From Arthrobacter ipis (GTDB lineage Bacteria > Actinomycetota > Actinomycetes > Actinomycetales > Micrococcaceae), in assembly GCF_014694315.1 (NCBI RefSeq), contig NZ_JAAOXD010000001.1, forward strand, positions 869,859-933,858: a stretch of 64,000 nucleotides of DNA. The letters are read 5' to 3'. The translations under genes were made by a program, and so were the position numbers. Under the pieces are notes generated by a model. That model was given only the letters and a program-made list of their open reading frames with translations, did no database searches and was not told the DNA's origin. Every line of letters starts with the position of its first letter. Position 1 is the first letter of the stretch. Of this stretch, positions 7,793 to 15,933 are shown in pieces.

Positions 7793-7912
7793 CGCCACGT
7801 GACGGCCCCGCGCCGCGTGCCGGCCCTGCGCCACGACGGCCCTGCGCCGCCCCGCCACGTGACGGCCCCGCGCCGCGTGCCGGCCCTGCGCCACGACGGC
7901 CCTGCGCCGCCC
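7793..7912. repeat. 60-bp perfect tandem duplication
   Basis: Bases 7793-7852 are repeated exactly at 7853-7912. The unit is almost all G and C and itself contains shorter internal repeats. It lies between the uvrB stop and the terC riboswitch promoter. It probably arose by slippage and no coding role is apparent. Confidence 0.97.
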
Positions 7913-7960
7913 GATGCGCCAGGTGACGCCCCGCGCCCGCGCCACCTGATCCAAGGGTGG

Positions 7961-10060
7961 CTAGGCGTGCCCGGCCGACTGCATCTGCCGCAGTTCCTTC
8001 TTAAGCTCGGATACTTCGTCGCGGATGCGGGCAGCCACTTCGAACTGCAGTTCGGCGGCCGCTCCGTGCATCTGCTCGGTCAGCTGCTCAATCAGGCCCA
8101 CCAGGTCCTCGGCAGGCGCCGCCGCCAGCCCGTCGGCGCGGACGGTGGCCGCCCCCTTGGCGGCGGACTTGCCGCGCTTGGCGCCCTTGGCCAAACGGTT
8201 GTTGTTGAGCAGTTCCTGGGTGTCCGCGTCTTCCTTGGCCAGCTGGTCGGTGATGTCGGCGATCTTCTTCCGCAGCGGTTGCGGATCGATTCCGTTTTCC
8301 GTGTTGTAGGCCACCTGGATGGCGCGGCGCCGGTTTGTTTCATCGATGGCATGGGCCATGGAGTCAGTAATCCGGTCCGCGTACATGTGGACCTGGCCCG
8401 AGACGTTGCGCGCCGCACGGCCGATGGTCTGGATCAGGGACGTGGACGACCTCAGGAAGCCTTCCTTGTCCGCGTCCAGGATGCTCACCAGGGAGACCTC
8501 CGGCAGGTCAAGGCCTTCCCGGAGCAGGTTGATGCCCACCAGGACGTCGAACACGCCCATCCGGAGTTCGCGGAGCAGCTCAACACGCCGCAGCGTGTCG
8601 ACGTCGGAGTGCAGGTACTCCACCTTGATGCCATGGCCGAGGAGGTAGTCGGTGAGGTCCTCCGCCATCCTCTTGGTCAGCGTGGTGACCAGGACGCGTT
8701 CGTTCTTCTCCGTACGGGTCTTGATCTCACCCAGCAGGTCGTCGATCTGGCCTTTCGTGGGCTTGACCACCACCTCGGGGTCGATCAGACCGGTGGGCCT
8801 GATGATCTGCTGGACGAAGCCGTCCGCCTTGCCCAGCTCGTATTTGCCGGGCGTGGCGGACAAGTACACGGTCTGGCCTACGCGCTCCAGGAACTCGTCC
8901 CATTTCAGCGGGCGGTTGTCCATGGCGGACGGCAGCCGGAAGCCGAAGTCCACCAGGTTCCGCTTGCGGGACATATCGCCCTCGTACATGGCCCCGATCT
9001 GCGGGATGGTCACGTGGGACTCGTCCACCACCAGCAGGAAGTCGTCCGGGAAGTAGTCCAGGAGGCAATGCGGGGCGGTTCCGCGGGCGCGGCCGTCAAT
9101 GTGCGATGAGTAGTTCTCGATGCCGTTGCAGAAACCCATCTGCTGCATCATCTCGAGGTCGTAAGTGGTGCGCATCCGCAGCCGCTGGGATTCCACGAGC
9201 TTGTTCTGGCTCTCCAGGACCTGGAGCCGTTCCGCGAGTTCGTCCTCAATCCGCTTGATGGCACGCGCCATCCGCTCGGGGCCGGCCACATAGTGCGAGG
9301 CCGGGAACACGTACATCTCCTCTTCGTCCCGGATCACCTCGCCGGTCAGCGGATGCAGGGTATGGATGTTCTCGATCTCATCCCCGAAAAACTCGATCCG
9401 GATGGCCAGTTCCTCATACATGGGAATGATTTCCACGGTGTCGCCGCGGACCCGGAACGTGCCGCGGTGGAAGTCCATGTCATTGCGGGCGTACTGCATG
9501 GACACGAATTTGCGCAGCAGGTCATCACGGTTCATCTCGGCGCCCTTGCGCAGCGTCACCATACCGGCGATGTACTCTTCCGGCGTGCCCAGACCGTAGA
9601 TGCAGGACACGGTTGCCACCACAATCACGTCGCGGCGGGTGAGGAGCGCGTTGGTGGCGGAGTGCCGGAGCCGCTCCACTTCCTCGTTGATGGAGGAGTC
9701 CTTCTCGATGAACGTGTCCGTCTGCGCCACGTACGCTTCGGGCTGGTAGTAGTCGTAGTAGGACACGAAGTACTCCACCGCATTGTTCGGCAGAAGTTCG
9801 CGGAACTCGTTGGCCAGCTGCGCCGCGAGGGTCTTGTTCTGGACCATCACCAGCGTGGGCCGCTGGACCTGCTCGATCAGCCACGCGGTGGTGGCGCTCT
9901 TGCCGGTACCGGTGGCGCCGAGCAGCACCACGTCCTTTTCGCCGTTCCTGATGCGCTCCGTCAGTTCTGCGATGGCTGCCGGCTGGTCACCGGCGGGCTG
10001 GAACTCACTGATGACCTCGAAGGGCGCAACGACCCGGTTGACCTCCTGCGCAAGACTCAT
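7961..10060 (-). CDS. uvrB: Excinuclease ABC subunit B
   Basis: 699 residues, full length. UvrB is the helicase-like damage-verification subunit of nucleotide excision repair; it receives DNA from UvrA and recruits UvrC. Visible are Walker [12 protein letters not shown], the beta-hairpin [11 protein letters not shown], helicase motifs such as IGRAARN, and a C-terminal UVR motif ([16 protein letters not shown]) that contacts UvrC. It follows coaE on the same strand with a 62-base gap. No clear LexA box was found upstream. Confidence 0.97.
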   Translation of the reverse strand: MSLAQEVNRVVAPFEVISEFQPAGDQPAAIAELTERIRNGEKDVVLLGATGTGKSATTAWLIEQVQRPTLVMVQNKTLAAQLANEFRELLPNNAVEYFVSYYDYYQPEAYVAQTDTFIEKDSSINEEVERLRHSATNALLTRRDVIVVATVSCIYGLGTPEEYIAGMVTLRKGAEMNRDDLLRKFVSMQYARNDMDFHRGTFRVRGDTVEIIPMYEELAIRIEFFGDEIENIHTLHPLTGEVIRDEEEMYVFPASHYVAGPERMARAIKRIEDELAERLQVLESQNKLVESQRLRMRTTYDLEMMQQMGFCNGIENYSSHIDGRARGTAPHCLLDYFPDDFLLVVDESHVTIPQIGAMYEGDMSRKRNLVDFGFRLPSAMDNRPLKWDEFLERVGQTVYLSATPGKYELGKADGFVQQIIRPTGLIDPEVVVKPTKGQIDDLLGEIKTRTEKNERVLVTTLTKRMAEDLTDYLLGHGIKVEYLHSDVDTLRRVELLRELRMGVFDVLVGINLLREGLDLPEVSLVSILDADKEGFLRSSTSLIQTIGRAARNVSGQVHMYADRITDSMAHAIDETNRRRAIQVAYNTENGIDPQPLRKKIADITDQLAKEDADTQELLNNNRLAKGAKRGKSAAKGAATVRADGLAAAPAEDLVGLIEQLTEQMHGAAAELQFEVAARIRDEVSELKKELRQMQSAGHA

Positions 10061-10122
10061 GCATCTAATCTACAGCCGGCCACTGACAGGAACTCCTGAT
10101 TCCGCTTTGGGCTGTACTGGGT

Positions 10123-11358
10123 TCAGCGCTGACCCGCGTTGGCGGAGCTGGAAACGTACGACGGCGGCTGCCAGCCGCTGCTTTCGGCCCACCGTTCCAT
10201 TCCGGGAGCCCCAACGTCGCGGAACCAGGCCTCTTTGTCGTCGGCGTAGCCGGACGTGTTGGCGTCGGACGCATGCAGGGCGGCCAGCCTGCGCTTCTCC
10301 GCGGCATACTCCCCCCGTGCCGCTGGATCGGCGCGCAGCCAGTCGCGGAAGCAGAGGGCAAACCGCCAGCCCGGCGAACCGGCCACCCGGACATGGAGAT
10401 TCACCGGACGGGCCGGATCTGCGTTGCCGTGCAGGCGCTTGGACCAGGCAGCGGGGTCAAAGCGCCCGTGGGGGCTGTCCATCAGGACGCCCGGCCAGAG
10501 CGGGAACCCTGCGGCACCCAGCAGGGGGGCAATCCGGTCTGCCGTCGCCAGATCAGCCACCGCGAGCTGCAGGTCGATGACGTCCTTCGCCCTGAGGCCG
10601 GCAACCGACGTCGACCCGATGTGGTCCACGGCCAGGACACCCTCCGGGGCGGCGGCCTTCAGCCGCTCGGCCAGACAGGCAGCCTGGCGCGGCCAGTCCA
10701 GGTTCGGGGCCACGAGGAGGGGCGCGCCGCTGCGGCCGGCCACCGCGGCCTGGCTGATGTTCCGCGCGAAGGGCACGAGCCGCCCGTCCCACAGACGGTC
10801 CACGGCAGCCAGCAGCTCCTGCCGCGTGCCGGCGTTGGGAAGGACCACGTCCGCAGCGGCGAGCCGGTCCTGGCGGGACGCCTGGGCGGCCATCCGTGCA
10901 CGGGCGTCCGCTTCAGTCATCCCACGGTGCCCGGTCATGCGCTGCAGCCGGACATCCTCGGGCGCATCCACCACCAGCACGAGGTGGAAGTTCTTCTGCT
11001 GTCCGGTTTCCACCAGGAGCGGGATGTCCTGGACCACCACCGCGTCCCCCGGCGCGGCCGCAATCACCGCCGCGGCGCGTTCGCGCACGAGCGGATGCAC
11101 GATGCCATTGAGCACGGCGCGCTGTTCCGGCTCCTGAAACACGATGGCCCCGAGGCGCGGCCGGTCGAGCCTCCCCTCGCCGTCGAGGATGTCCGGGCCG
11201 AACGCTTCCACGACGGCGGCCAGCCCCGGAGTGCCCGGTTCCACCACTTCACGGGCGATCGCGTCGGCATCGACGAGCACTGCCCCCAGTTCTTCCAGGC
11301 GCGTTGCCACCAGGGACTTCCCCGAGGCGATGCCGCCCGTCAACCCAATCTTCAGCAC
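10123..11358 (-). CDS. coaE: Dephospho-CoA kinase fused to a GrpB/UPF0157 domain
   Basis: 411 residues. The N-terminal ~200 are dephospho-CoA kinase, the last step of CoA synthesis, with P-loop [11 protein letters not shown] and the [10 protein letters not shown] motif. The C-terminal ~200 are a GrpB/UPF0157 nucleotidyltransferase-like domain ([21 protein letters not shown]). This two-domain form is known in actinobacteria, including Mycobacterium tuberculosis CoaE, where the extra domain is thought to aid folding or regulation. It is divergent from the YigZ gene by 22 bases. Confidence 0.95.
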   Translation of the reverse strand: MLKIGLTGGIASGKSLVATRLEELGAVLVDADAIAREVVEPGTPGLAAVVEAFGPDILDGEGRLDRPRLGAIVFQEPEQRAVLNGIVHPLVRERAAAVIAAAPGDAVVVQDIPLLVETGQQKNFHLVLVVDAPEDVRLQRMTGHRGMTEADARARMAAQASRQDRLAAADVVLPNAGTRQELLAAVDRLWDGRLVPFARNISQAAVAGRSGAPLLVAPNLDWPRQAACLAERLKAAAPEGVLAVDHIGSTSVAGLRAKDVIDLQLAVADLATADRIAPLLGAAGFPLWPGVLMDSPHGRFDPAAWSKRLHGNADPARPVNLHVRVAGSPGWRFALCFRDWLRADPAARGEYAAEKRRLAALHASDANTSGYADDKEAWFRDVGAPGMERWAESSGWQPPSYVSSSANAGQR

Positions 11359-11380
11359 TCCCCAAGACTAGACTGAAGCG

Positions 11381-12109
11381 GTGGCAGACGAGGCAGTCCC
11401 AACACATAAAGGGGCAATACAGACCGAGCCGACACAAAGCAGCCGGTCCGCGTACACCGCGCTGGCTGCCGGGGACGGCTTCCGCCATGAGATCGAGATC
11501 AAGCGCTCCCGGTTCATCACCGTCCTGCGCCGTGCGGGGACCGAAGAGAATGCCCGCGCGCTGGTGTCTGAACTCCGCCGCGAGTTCCATGACGCCCGGC
11601 ACCACTGCTCCGCGTTCGTCCTGGGGCCGGACCGGGACATCCAGCGGTCCAGTGACGACGGCGAACCCTCCGGCACCGCCGGAATCCCGATGCTGGAGGC
11701 CCTGCTCCGGCGGGAAACCGCACCCGGGGTGACGGACCTCAGCGACGTAAGTACCGTCGTCGTGCGCTACTTCGGGGGGATCCTGCTGGGAGCCGGCGGG
11801 CTGGTGCGCGCCTACTCCGAATCAGTCTCGACGGCGCTGGAGCTGGCACCGCTGGTGCAGCGCCGGCGGCTGCGCATCTGTGCCGTCCGGGTACCTCACG
11901 CCGCGGCAGGGCGTCTTGAGAACGACCTGCGCAGCGCGGGCTATGCGATGGCGGAGACCGGCTACGAAGCCCAGTCCACGGTGCTGCGCATCGCGCTGCC
12001 GGACGCCCCCGGTGACCTGGCCGCGGCCGCCGACCGGCTGGCCGCCCTGACAGCCGGAAGCGCCGGCCTCCAGCGCGAGGACACGGAGTGGATTGACGTT
12101 CCGCACTGA
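11381..12109 (+). CDS. YigZ/IMPACT-family protein
   Basis: 242 residues. The N-terminal IMPACT fold carries the family signature: SDDGEPSGTAG followed by VVVRYFGGILLGAGGLVRAYS. The C-terminal half is a small ferredoxin-like domain. Bacterial members (E. coli YigZ) have no settled biochemical role; ribosome- or RNA-linked functions are suspected from the eukaryotic homologue. The start is GTG 11381, divergent from coaE, so the promoters must be compact or overlap the coding ends. Confidence 0.88.
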   Translation: MADEAVPTHKGAIQTEPTQSSRSAYTALAAGDGFRHEIEIKRSRFITVLRRAGTEENARALVSELRREFHDARHHCSAFVLGPDRDIQRSSDDGEPSGTAGIPMLEALLRRETAPGVTDLSDVSTVVVRYFGGILLGAGGLVRAYSESVSTALELAPLVQRRRLRICAVRVPHAAAGRLENDLRSAGYAMAETGYEAQSTVLRIALPDAPGDLAAAADRLAALTAGSAGLQREDTEWIDVPH

Positions 12110-12215
12110 CGGATTGCCAAGACGGGCGGCTGCCGGAAAAGAATCATCAGCTTGCTTATGACTTTGCGCTTTTCTAGGGTGGACGTGTAAGGCACCACAC
12201 GGAAAAGGAGGACGC

Positions 12216-12782
12216 ATGTCAGAGCACGACATCACCGGCAAGAGGGTCGCCTTCCTGTTGACGGACGGCGTGGAGCAGGTTGAACTGACCAGCCCGTGGG
12301 ACGCCGTCAAGAACGCCGGCGGCGAACCTGTCCTGGTGGCTCCGAAGAGCGGGAAGCTCCAGGGTTTTGAGGGCGTCGAAAAGGGCGACACTTTCGACGT
12401 CGACCTGACCCTGAAGGACGCCAACGCCGCGGACTTCCACGCACTGGTGATCCCGGGCGGCGTGGTGAACGCAGACCACCTCAGGGTGGACAAGGACGCG
12501 CAGGCGTTTGCCCGCAGCTTCTTTGAACAGCACAAGCCGGTGGCGGCCATCTGCCATGGCCCCTGGCTGCTCATCGATGCGGGCGTCGTCAAGGGCAGGA
12601 ACCTCACTTCCTACCACACGCTGGCCACAGACCTGCGGAACGCGGGCGCCAACTGGAGCGACCAGGAAGTCGTGGTGGACCAGGGCTTCGTGACCAGCAG
12701 GAAGCCGGACGACCTTCCCGCATTCAACGACAAGGTGCTGGAGGAGATCGCCGAAGGCGAGCACGCCGGCCAGACCGCCTGA
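12216..12782 (+). CDS. DJ-1/PfpI-family protein
   Basis: 188 residues with the PfpI fold. The nucleophile elbow AAICHGPWLL carries the reactive Cys. An acidic residue near the N-terminus (DGVEQVELTSP) is the usual partner. Relatives include YhbO-type stress proteins with reported glyoxalase or deglycase activity and general stress protein 18. A strong ribosome site, AAGGAGG, precedes the ATG. It ends in a bidirectional terminator shared with rpsA. Confidence 0.9.
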   Translation: MSEHDITGKRVAFLLTDGVEQVELTSPWDAVKNAGGEPVLVAPKSGKLQGFEGVEKGDTFDVDLTLKDANAADFHALVIPGGVVNADHLRVDKDAQAFARSFFEQHKPVAAICHGPWLLIDAGVVKGRNLTSYHTLATDLRNAGANWSDQEVVVDQGFVTSRKPDDLPAFNDKVLEEIAEGEHAGQTA

Positions 12783-12807
12783 CGTTCCCCAGGCAAGAAC
12801 GGTAAAC

Positions 12808-12846
12808 AAAAAGGTGGCCGCCCCCTCTCGGGGACGGCCACCTTTT
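12808..12846. terminator. Bidirectional terminator between pfpI-like gene and rpsA
   Basis: A GC-rich hairpin (AAAGGTGGCCG pairing with its complement, with a CCCC/GGGG top) flanked by A-rich sequence on the left and TTTT on the right. It can terminate transcription from both sides of this convergent pair. Confidence 0.9.
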
Positions 12847-12873
12847 CAGTGGCAATTAGCTAATGCCTGGCAA

Positions 12874-14349
12874 TTAGTTGCCGGTCAGCTTCTCGCGCAG
12901 AGCGGCAAGCGCCTCGTCCGAAGCAAGCGTGCCTGCACCGGAATCGGTGGCAGCCGGCTCGGAGGAGTAGCTGGTGGTGCCGGAGTCGCTCTCACCGGCC
13001 GTTGCAGCTGCAGCGTCATCGGCGGCGTGCTGGGTGACCTGCTTCTTGTGTGCTTCCCAGCGGGTCTGGGCGTCAGCGTACTGCTGCTCCCAGGCGGCGC
13101 GCTGGTTCTCGTAGCCTTCAAGCCACTCGTTGGACTCCGGGTCGAAGCCCTCCGGGTACTTGTAGTTGCCCTCTTCGTCGTACTCTGCGGCCATGCCGTA
13201 CAGAGCGGGATCGAACTCGGTGCTGTCGGCGTCAACGCCCTCGTTGGCCTGCTTGAGGGAGAGGGAGATGCGGCGGCGCTCGAGGTCGATGTCGATGACC
13301 TTGACGAACAGTTCGTCGCCAACGGAGACAACCTGCTCAGCGAGCTCCACGTGGCGGACAGCCAGTTCGGAGATGTGAACGAGGCCTTCGATGCCGTCTT
13401 CGACGCGAACGAACGCACCGAACGGAACGAGCTTGGTAACCTTACCCGGAACAACCTGGCCGAGGGCGTGGGTGCGGGCGAAGGTCTGCCACGGATCTTC
13501 CTGCGTAGCCTTGAGCGACAGGGAAACGCGCTCGCGGTCCAGGTCGACCTCGAGAACCTCGACGGTGACTTCCTGGCCAACTTCGACAACCTCGGACGGG
13601 TGGTCGATGTGCTTCCAGGACAGCTCGGAAACGTGAACCAGGCCGTCTACGCCGCCCAGGTCCACGAAGGCACCGAAGTTGACGATGGAGGAAACGACGC
13701 CGGGACGGACCTGGCCCTTTTCCAGCTTGTTGAGGAACGTGGAGCGGACCTCGGACTGGGTCTGCTCGAGCCATGCACGGCGGGACAGCACAACGTTGTT
13801 GCGGTTCTTGTCCAGCTCGATGATCTTGGCTTCGATCTGCTGACCGATGTACGGAGCCAGGTCGCGCACACGGCGCATCTCGACGAGGGATGCGGGCAGG
13901 AAGCCGCGCAGACCGATGTCGAGGATAAGACCACCCTTGACAACCTCGATGACGGTACCGGTGACAACACCGTCTTCTTCCTTGACCTTCTCGATGTCGC
14001 CCCAGGCACGCTCGTACTGAGCACGCTTCTTGGAGAGGATCAGGCGGCCTTCTTTGTCTTCCTTGGTGAGCACCAGGGCTTCGACCTGATCGCCAACGGA
14101 GACGACGTCTCCGGGGTCAACGTCGTGCTTGATGGAAAGCTCGCGGGAGGGAATGACACCTTCGGTCTTGTAACCGATGTCGAGCAGAACTTCGTCGCGG
14201 TCGACCTTGACGACGGTACCTTCGACGAGGTCTCCGTCGTTGAAGTACTTGATGGTGGCGTCGACAGCTGCGAGGAAGTCCTCAGCGGTACCGATGTCGT
14301 TGATCGCGACTACGGGGGTACCGGGCTTCTCGGTGGAGGTGATGGTCAT
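12874..14349 (-). CDS. rpsA: 30S ribosomal protein S1
   Basis: 491 residues, the usual actinobacterial form. Four S1 RNA-binding domains span about residues 35-360; repeated cores include GTVVKVDRDEVLLDIGYKTEG, GAFVDLGGVDGLVH and GAFVRVEDGIEGLVH. The acidic, Ala/Ser-rich tail (about 380-491) is low complexity. S1 helps the 30S subunit bind mRNA. The gene has its own strong promoter at 14508-14537 and a leader of about 150 bases with a stable hairpin. It sits between polA and coaE, a conserved actinobacterial order. Confidence 0.97.
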   Translation of the reverse strand: MTITSTEKPGTPVVAINDIGTAEDFLAAVDATIKYFNDGDLVEGTVVKVDRDEVLLDIGYKTEGVIPSRELSIKHDVDPGDVVSVGDQVEALVLTKEDKEGRLILSKKRAQYERAWGDIEKVKEEDGVVTGTVIEVVKGGLILDIGLRGFLPASLVEMRRVRDLAPYIGQQIEAKIIELDKNRNNVVLSRRAWLEQTQSEVRSTFLNKLEKGQVRPGVVSSIVNFGAFVDLGGVDGLVHVSELSWKHIDHPSEVVEVGQEVTVEVLEVDLDRERVSLSLKATQEDPWQTFARTHALGQVVPGKVTKLVPFGAFVRVEDGIEGLVHISELAVRHVELAEQVVSVGDELFVKVIDIDLERRRISLSLKQANEGVDADSTEFDPALYGMAAEYDEEGNYKYPEGFDPESNEWLEGYENQRAAWEQQYADAQTRWEAHKKQVTQHAADDAAAATAGESDSGTTSYSSEPAATDSGAGTLASDEALAALREKLTGN

Positions 14350-14396
14350 GTAGTAGGGGCTCCGTTGTGGATAGTTAGTCGGTCAGGCAAACCGCC

Positions 14397-14422
14397 GCGC
14401 CTGCGTTATGGAACGCAGGCGC
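14397..14422 (-). promoter_or_regulatory. Stable hairpin in the rpsA leader
   Basis: An 11-bp perfect stem (14397-14407 with 14412-14422) and a four-base loop lie about 50-75 bases before the rpsA ATG. No U-run follows, so it is not a standard terminator. It could be an S1 binding site for feedback control or an mRNA stabilizer. Confidence 0.65.
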
Positions 14423-14507
14423 AGGTGCGGGCACCTCGCAGGGAAGTGCCTGGTCATCCTGATTTTGTGGATTAAAGAAAAAGCATGCACGTAGTACACG
14501 CCCGTTT

Positions 14508-14537
14508 ATTCTAGTGGCAAGCGCCAACCGGGGTCAA
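14508..14537 (-). promoter_or_regulatory. rpsA promoter
   Basis: On the minus strand TTGACC (14537-14532), an 18-base spacer and TAGAAT (14513-14508) form a near-consensus housekeeping promoter. Transcription would start near 14501, giving a leader of about 150 bases. Confidence 0.75.
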
Positions 14538-14541
14538 AGCG

Positions 14542-15852
14542 CTAAAAGTGTGTCAGGCAGTGCGGCGGACGTTCGACGGCGAACATGCGGGCGGCGCGGA
14601 ACGCCGCGCCCGGCGTGTGCTCCAGAATGCGCCCCGACGCCGCCAGGGTCACGGGGCTGACCCCGCCAAGGTAAATGGCGGACAGCGCCGCGACATCCAG
14701 CTCGAGGTCCGGTGCGGTGAGGTCCGGCGCGCTGGGGTCTCCGGAGGTGACCTCTGCGCCGCCGCCGTCCGCTTCCAATGTGAAGGTGCCGCCGGTCAGG
14801 CCGAGGGAGTCGGAGACTTTCAGCACCAGCCGCCCGTCAGCCGGGTAGTGGCGGGCTTCCAGGGCCTGCTTCACGTCGAGGATCCGCAGCCAGAGCATGT
14901 CCCGCGCTTCCGTGGCCTCCACGCAGCGCGCGTCCTCGAGGGCCCACCGGAGCGTATCGTCCACCGGCGCTTCCTCCCAGGTGATCCGGTCCACCAGGTC
15001 GATGGCGGCCAGGTACTGCCACAGCTCGAGGTACGCCGCTCCCGTCGCCGCGACCAGGTCCACGACTTCCATGGTGTACGGGGTGCTGGTCCAGCCGGCA
15101 AACCTGTACGAGACGTAGCCGTCCACGTCGCCGCCGGGCCCGTAGTGCAGCGCCACCTTGACCTTCGGGTCTTCGCCCCCCTCGCGGCTGACGGATCCCG
15201 AGGCGAACTGCCGGTAGAACTCGTGCCGGCCGATGGATCCGGGCGTGCTGCGGTGCAGACGCTCGAAGACCTCCGGAGCCAGGTCCAGCAGCACCTTGGG
15301 GTCGGCCACCTCGACGCTGCCCACCGGTGTGTGGTTGAGCCGGAAACGCGCAGTGGTGTCCACCTTCATGGACTGCTCGGACGTTGCCACGCCAAACCCG
15401 AACCGGCCATAGATCGAGGCCTCGGACGCCGTGAGGGCGGCCATCGCGAGGCCTTCCTCCCGGGCCAGGGCCAGGTCCTCCCCCATCATGCGGCGCAGCA
15501 GGCCGCGGCGCCGGTGTGAGGTGCGGACCGTCACGGCGGTCACCAGCCGGGTGTCCAGCAGCCGGCCAAAGCCGATGTTCAGTGTCTTGGTCATTGTCCC
15601 GAAGGTGGCAACGGGCACGTCGGCTCCTAGTGAGTGGCAGGCCACCGTTCCGGCCTGGTACACCCCGGTCATGACGCGCCCGTCGGTGCGCTGCAGCTCG
15701 ATGCTCTTGTCCACGCGTTCCTCGCTGCGCCGGGCATCGTGGAAGCCGAAGGCTACCGCCTGCATCCAGGCAACCGACTCCCCGTAGGCAGGATCGTCTT
15801 TGGCCGCCGCTTGGAACCGACGGATTTCATAGTCAGCGCTCAGATTAGACAC
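14542..15852 (-). CDS. Eis-like GNAT acetyltransferase
   Basis: About 436 residues in the three-part Eis layout: an N-terminal GNAT domain with the acetyl-CoA motif VRTSHRRRGLLRRMM, a second GNAT-like domain, and a C-terminal SCP2-like part ending in HCLTHF, whose terminal carboxylate is catalytic in Eis proteins. Relatives acetylate lysine or aminoglycoside amines. GTG 15852 is chosen; a TTG 18 bases upstream is possible. The promoter would lie in the 80-base gap after polA, or the gene may be read through from polA. Confidence 0.85.
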   Translation of the reverse strand: MSNLSADYEIRRFQAAAKDDPAYGESVAWMQAVAFGFHDARRSEERVDKSIELQRTDGRVMTGVYQAGTVACHSLGADVPVATFGTMTKTLNIGFGRLLDTRLVTAVTVRTSHRRRGLLRRMMGEDLALAREEGLAMAALTASEASIYGRFGFGVATSEQSMKVDTTARFRLNHTPVGSVEVADPKVLLDLAPEVFERLHRSTPGSIGRHEFYRQFASGSVSREGGEDPKVKVALHYGPGGDVDGYVSYRFAGWTSTPYTMEVVDLVAATGAAYLELWQYLAAIDLVDRITWEEAPVDDTLRWALEDARCVEATEARDMLWLRILDVKQALEARHYPADGRLVLKVSDSLGLTGGTFTLEADGGGAEVTSGDPSAPDLTAPDLELDVAALSAIYLGGVSPVTLAASGRILEHTPGAAFRAARMFAVERPPHCLTHF

Positions 15853-15933
15853 AACCCCGAGCCTAGCCAAGGTCCCGACAGCCCGCCATAGGCAAGCTGA
15901 AGTGCCCGCGGCGGCCGGCCCCGGCCGCTAAGG

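Noticed and set aside
7793..7912. CRISPR-like array
   Set aside because: Only two abutting 60-bp copies with no spacers; no cas genes anywhere in the window.
10061..10122. LexA box upstream of uvrB
   Set aside because: No GAAC-N4-GTTC type palindrome is present in the gap.
12814..14475. A 553-codon frame antisense to rpsA
   Set aside because: Shadow of the rpsA reading frame; also crosses the terminator and the rpsA leader.
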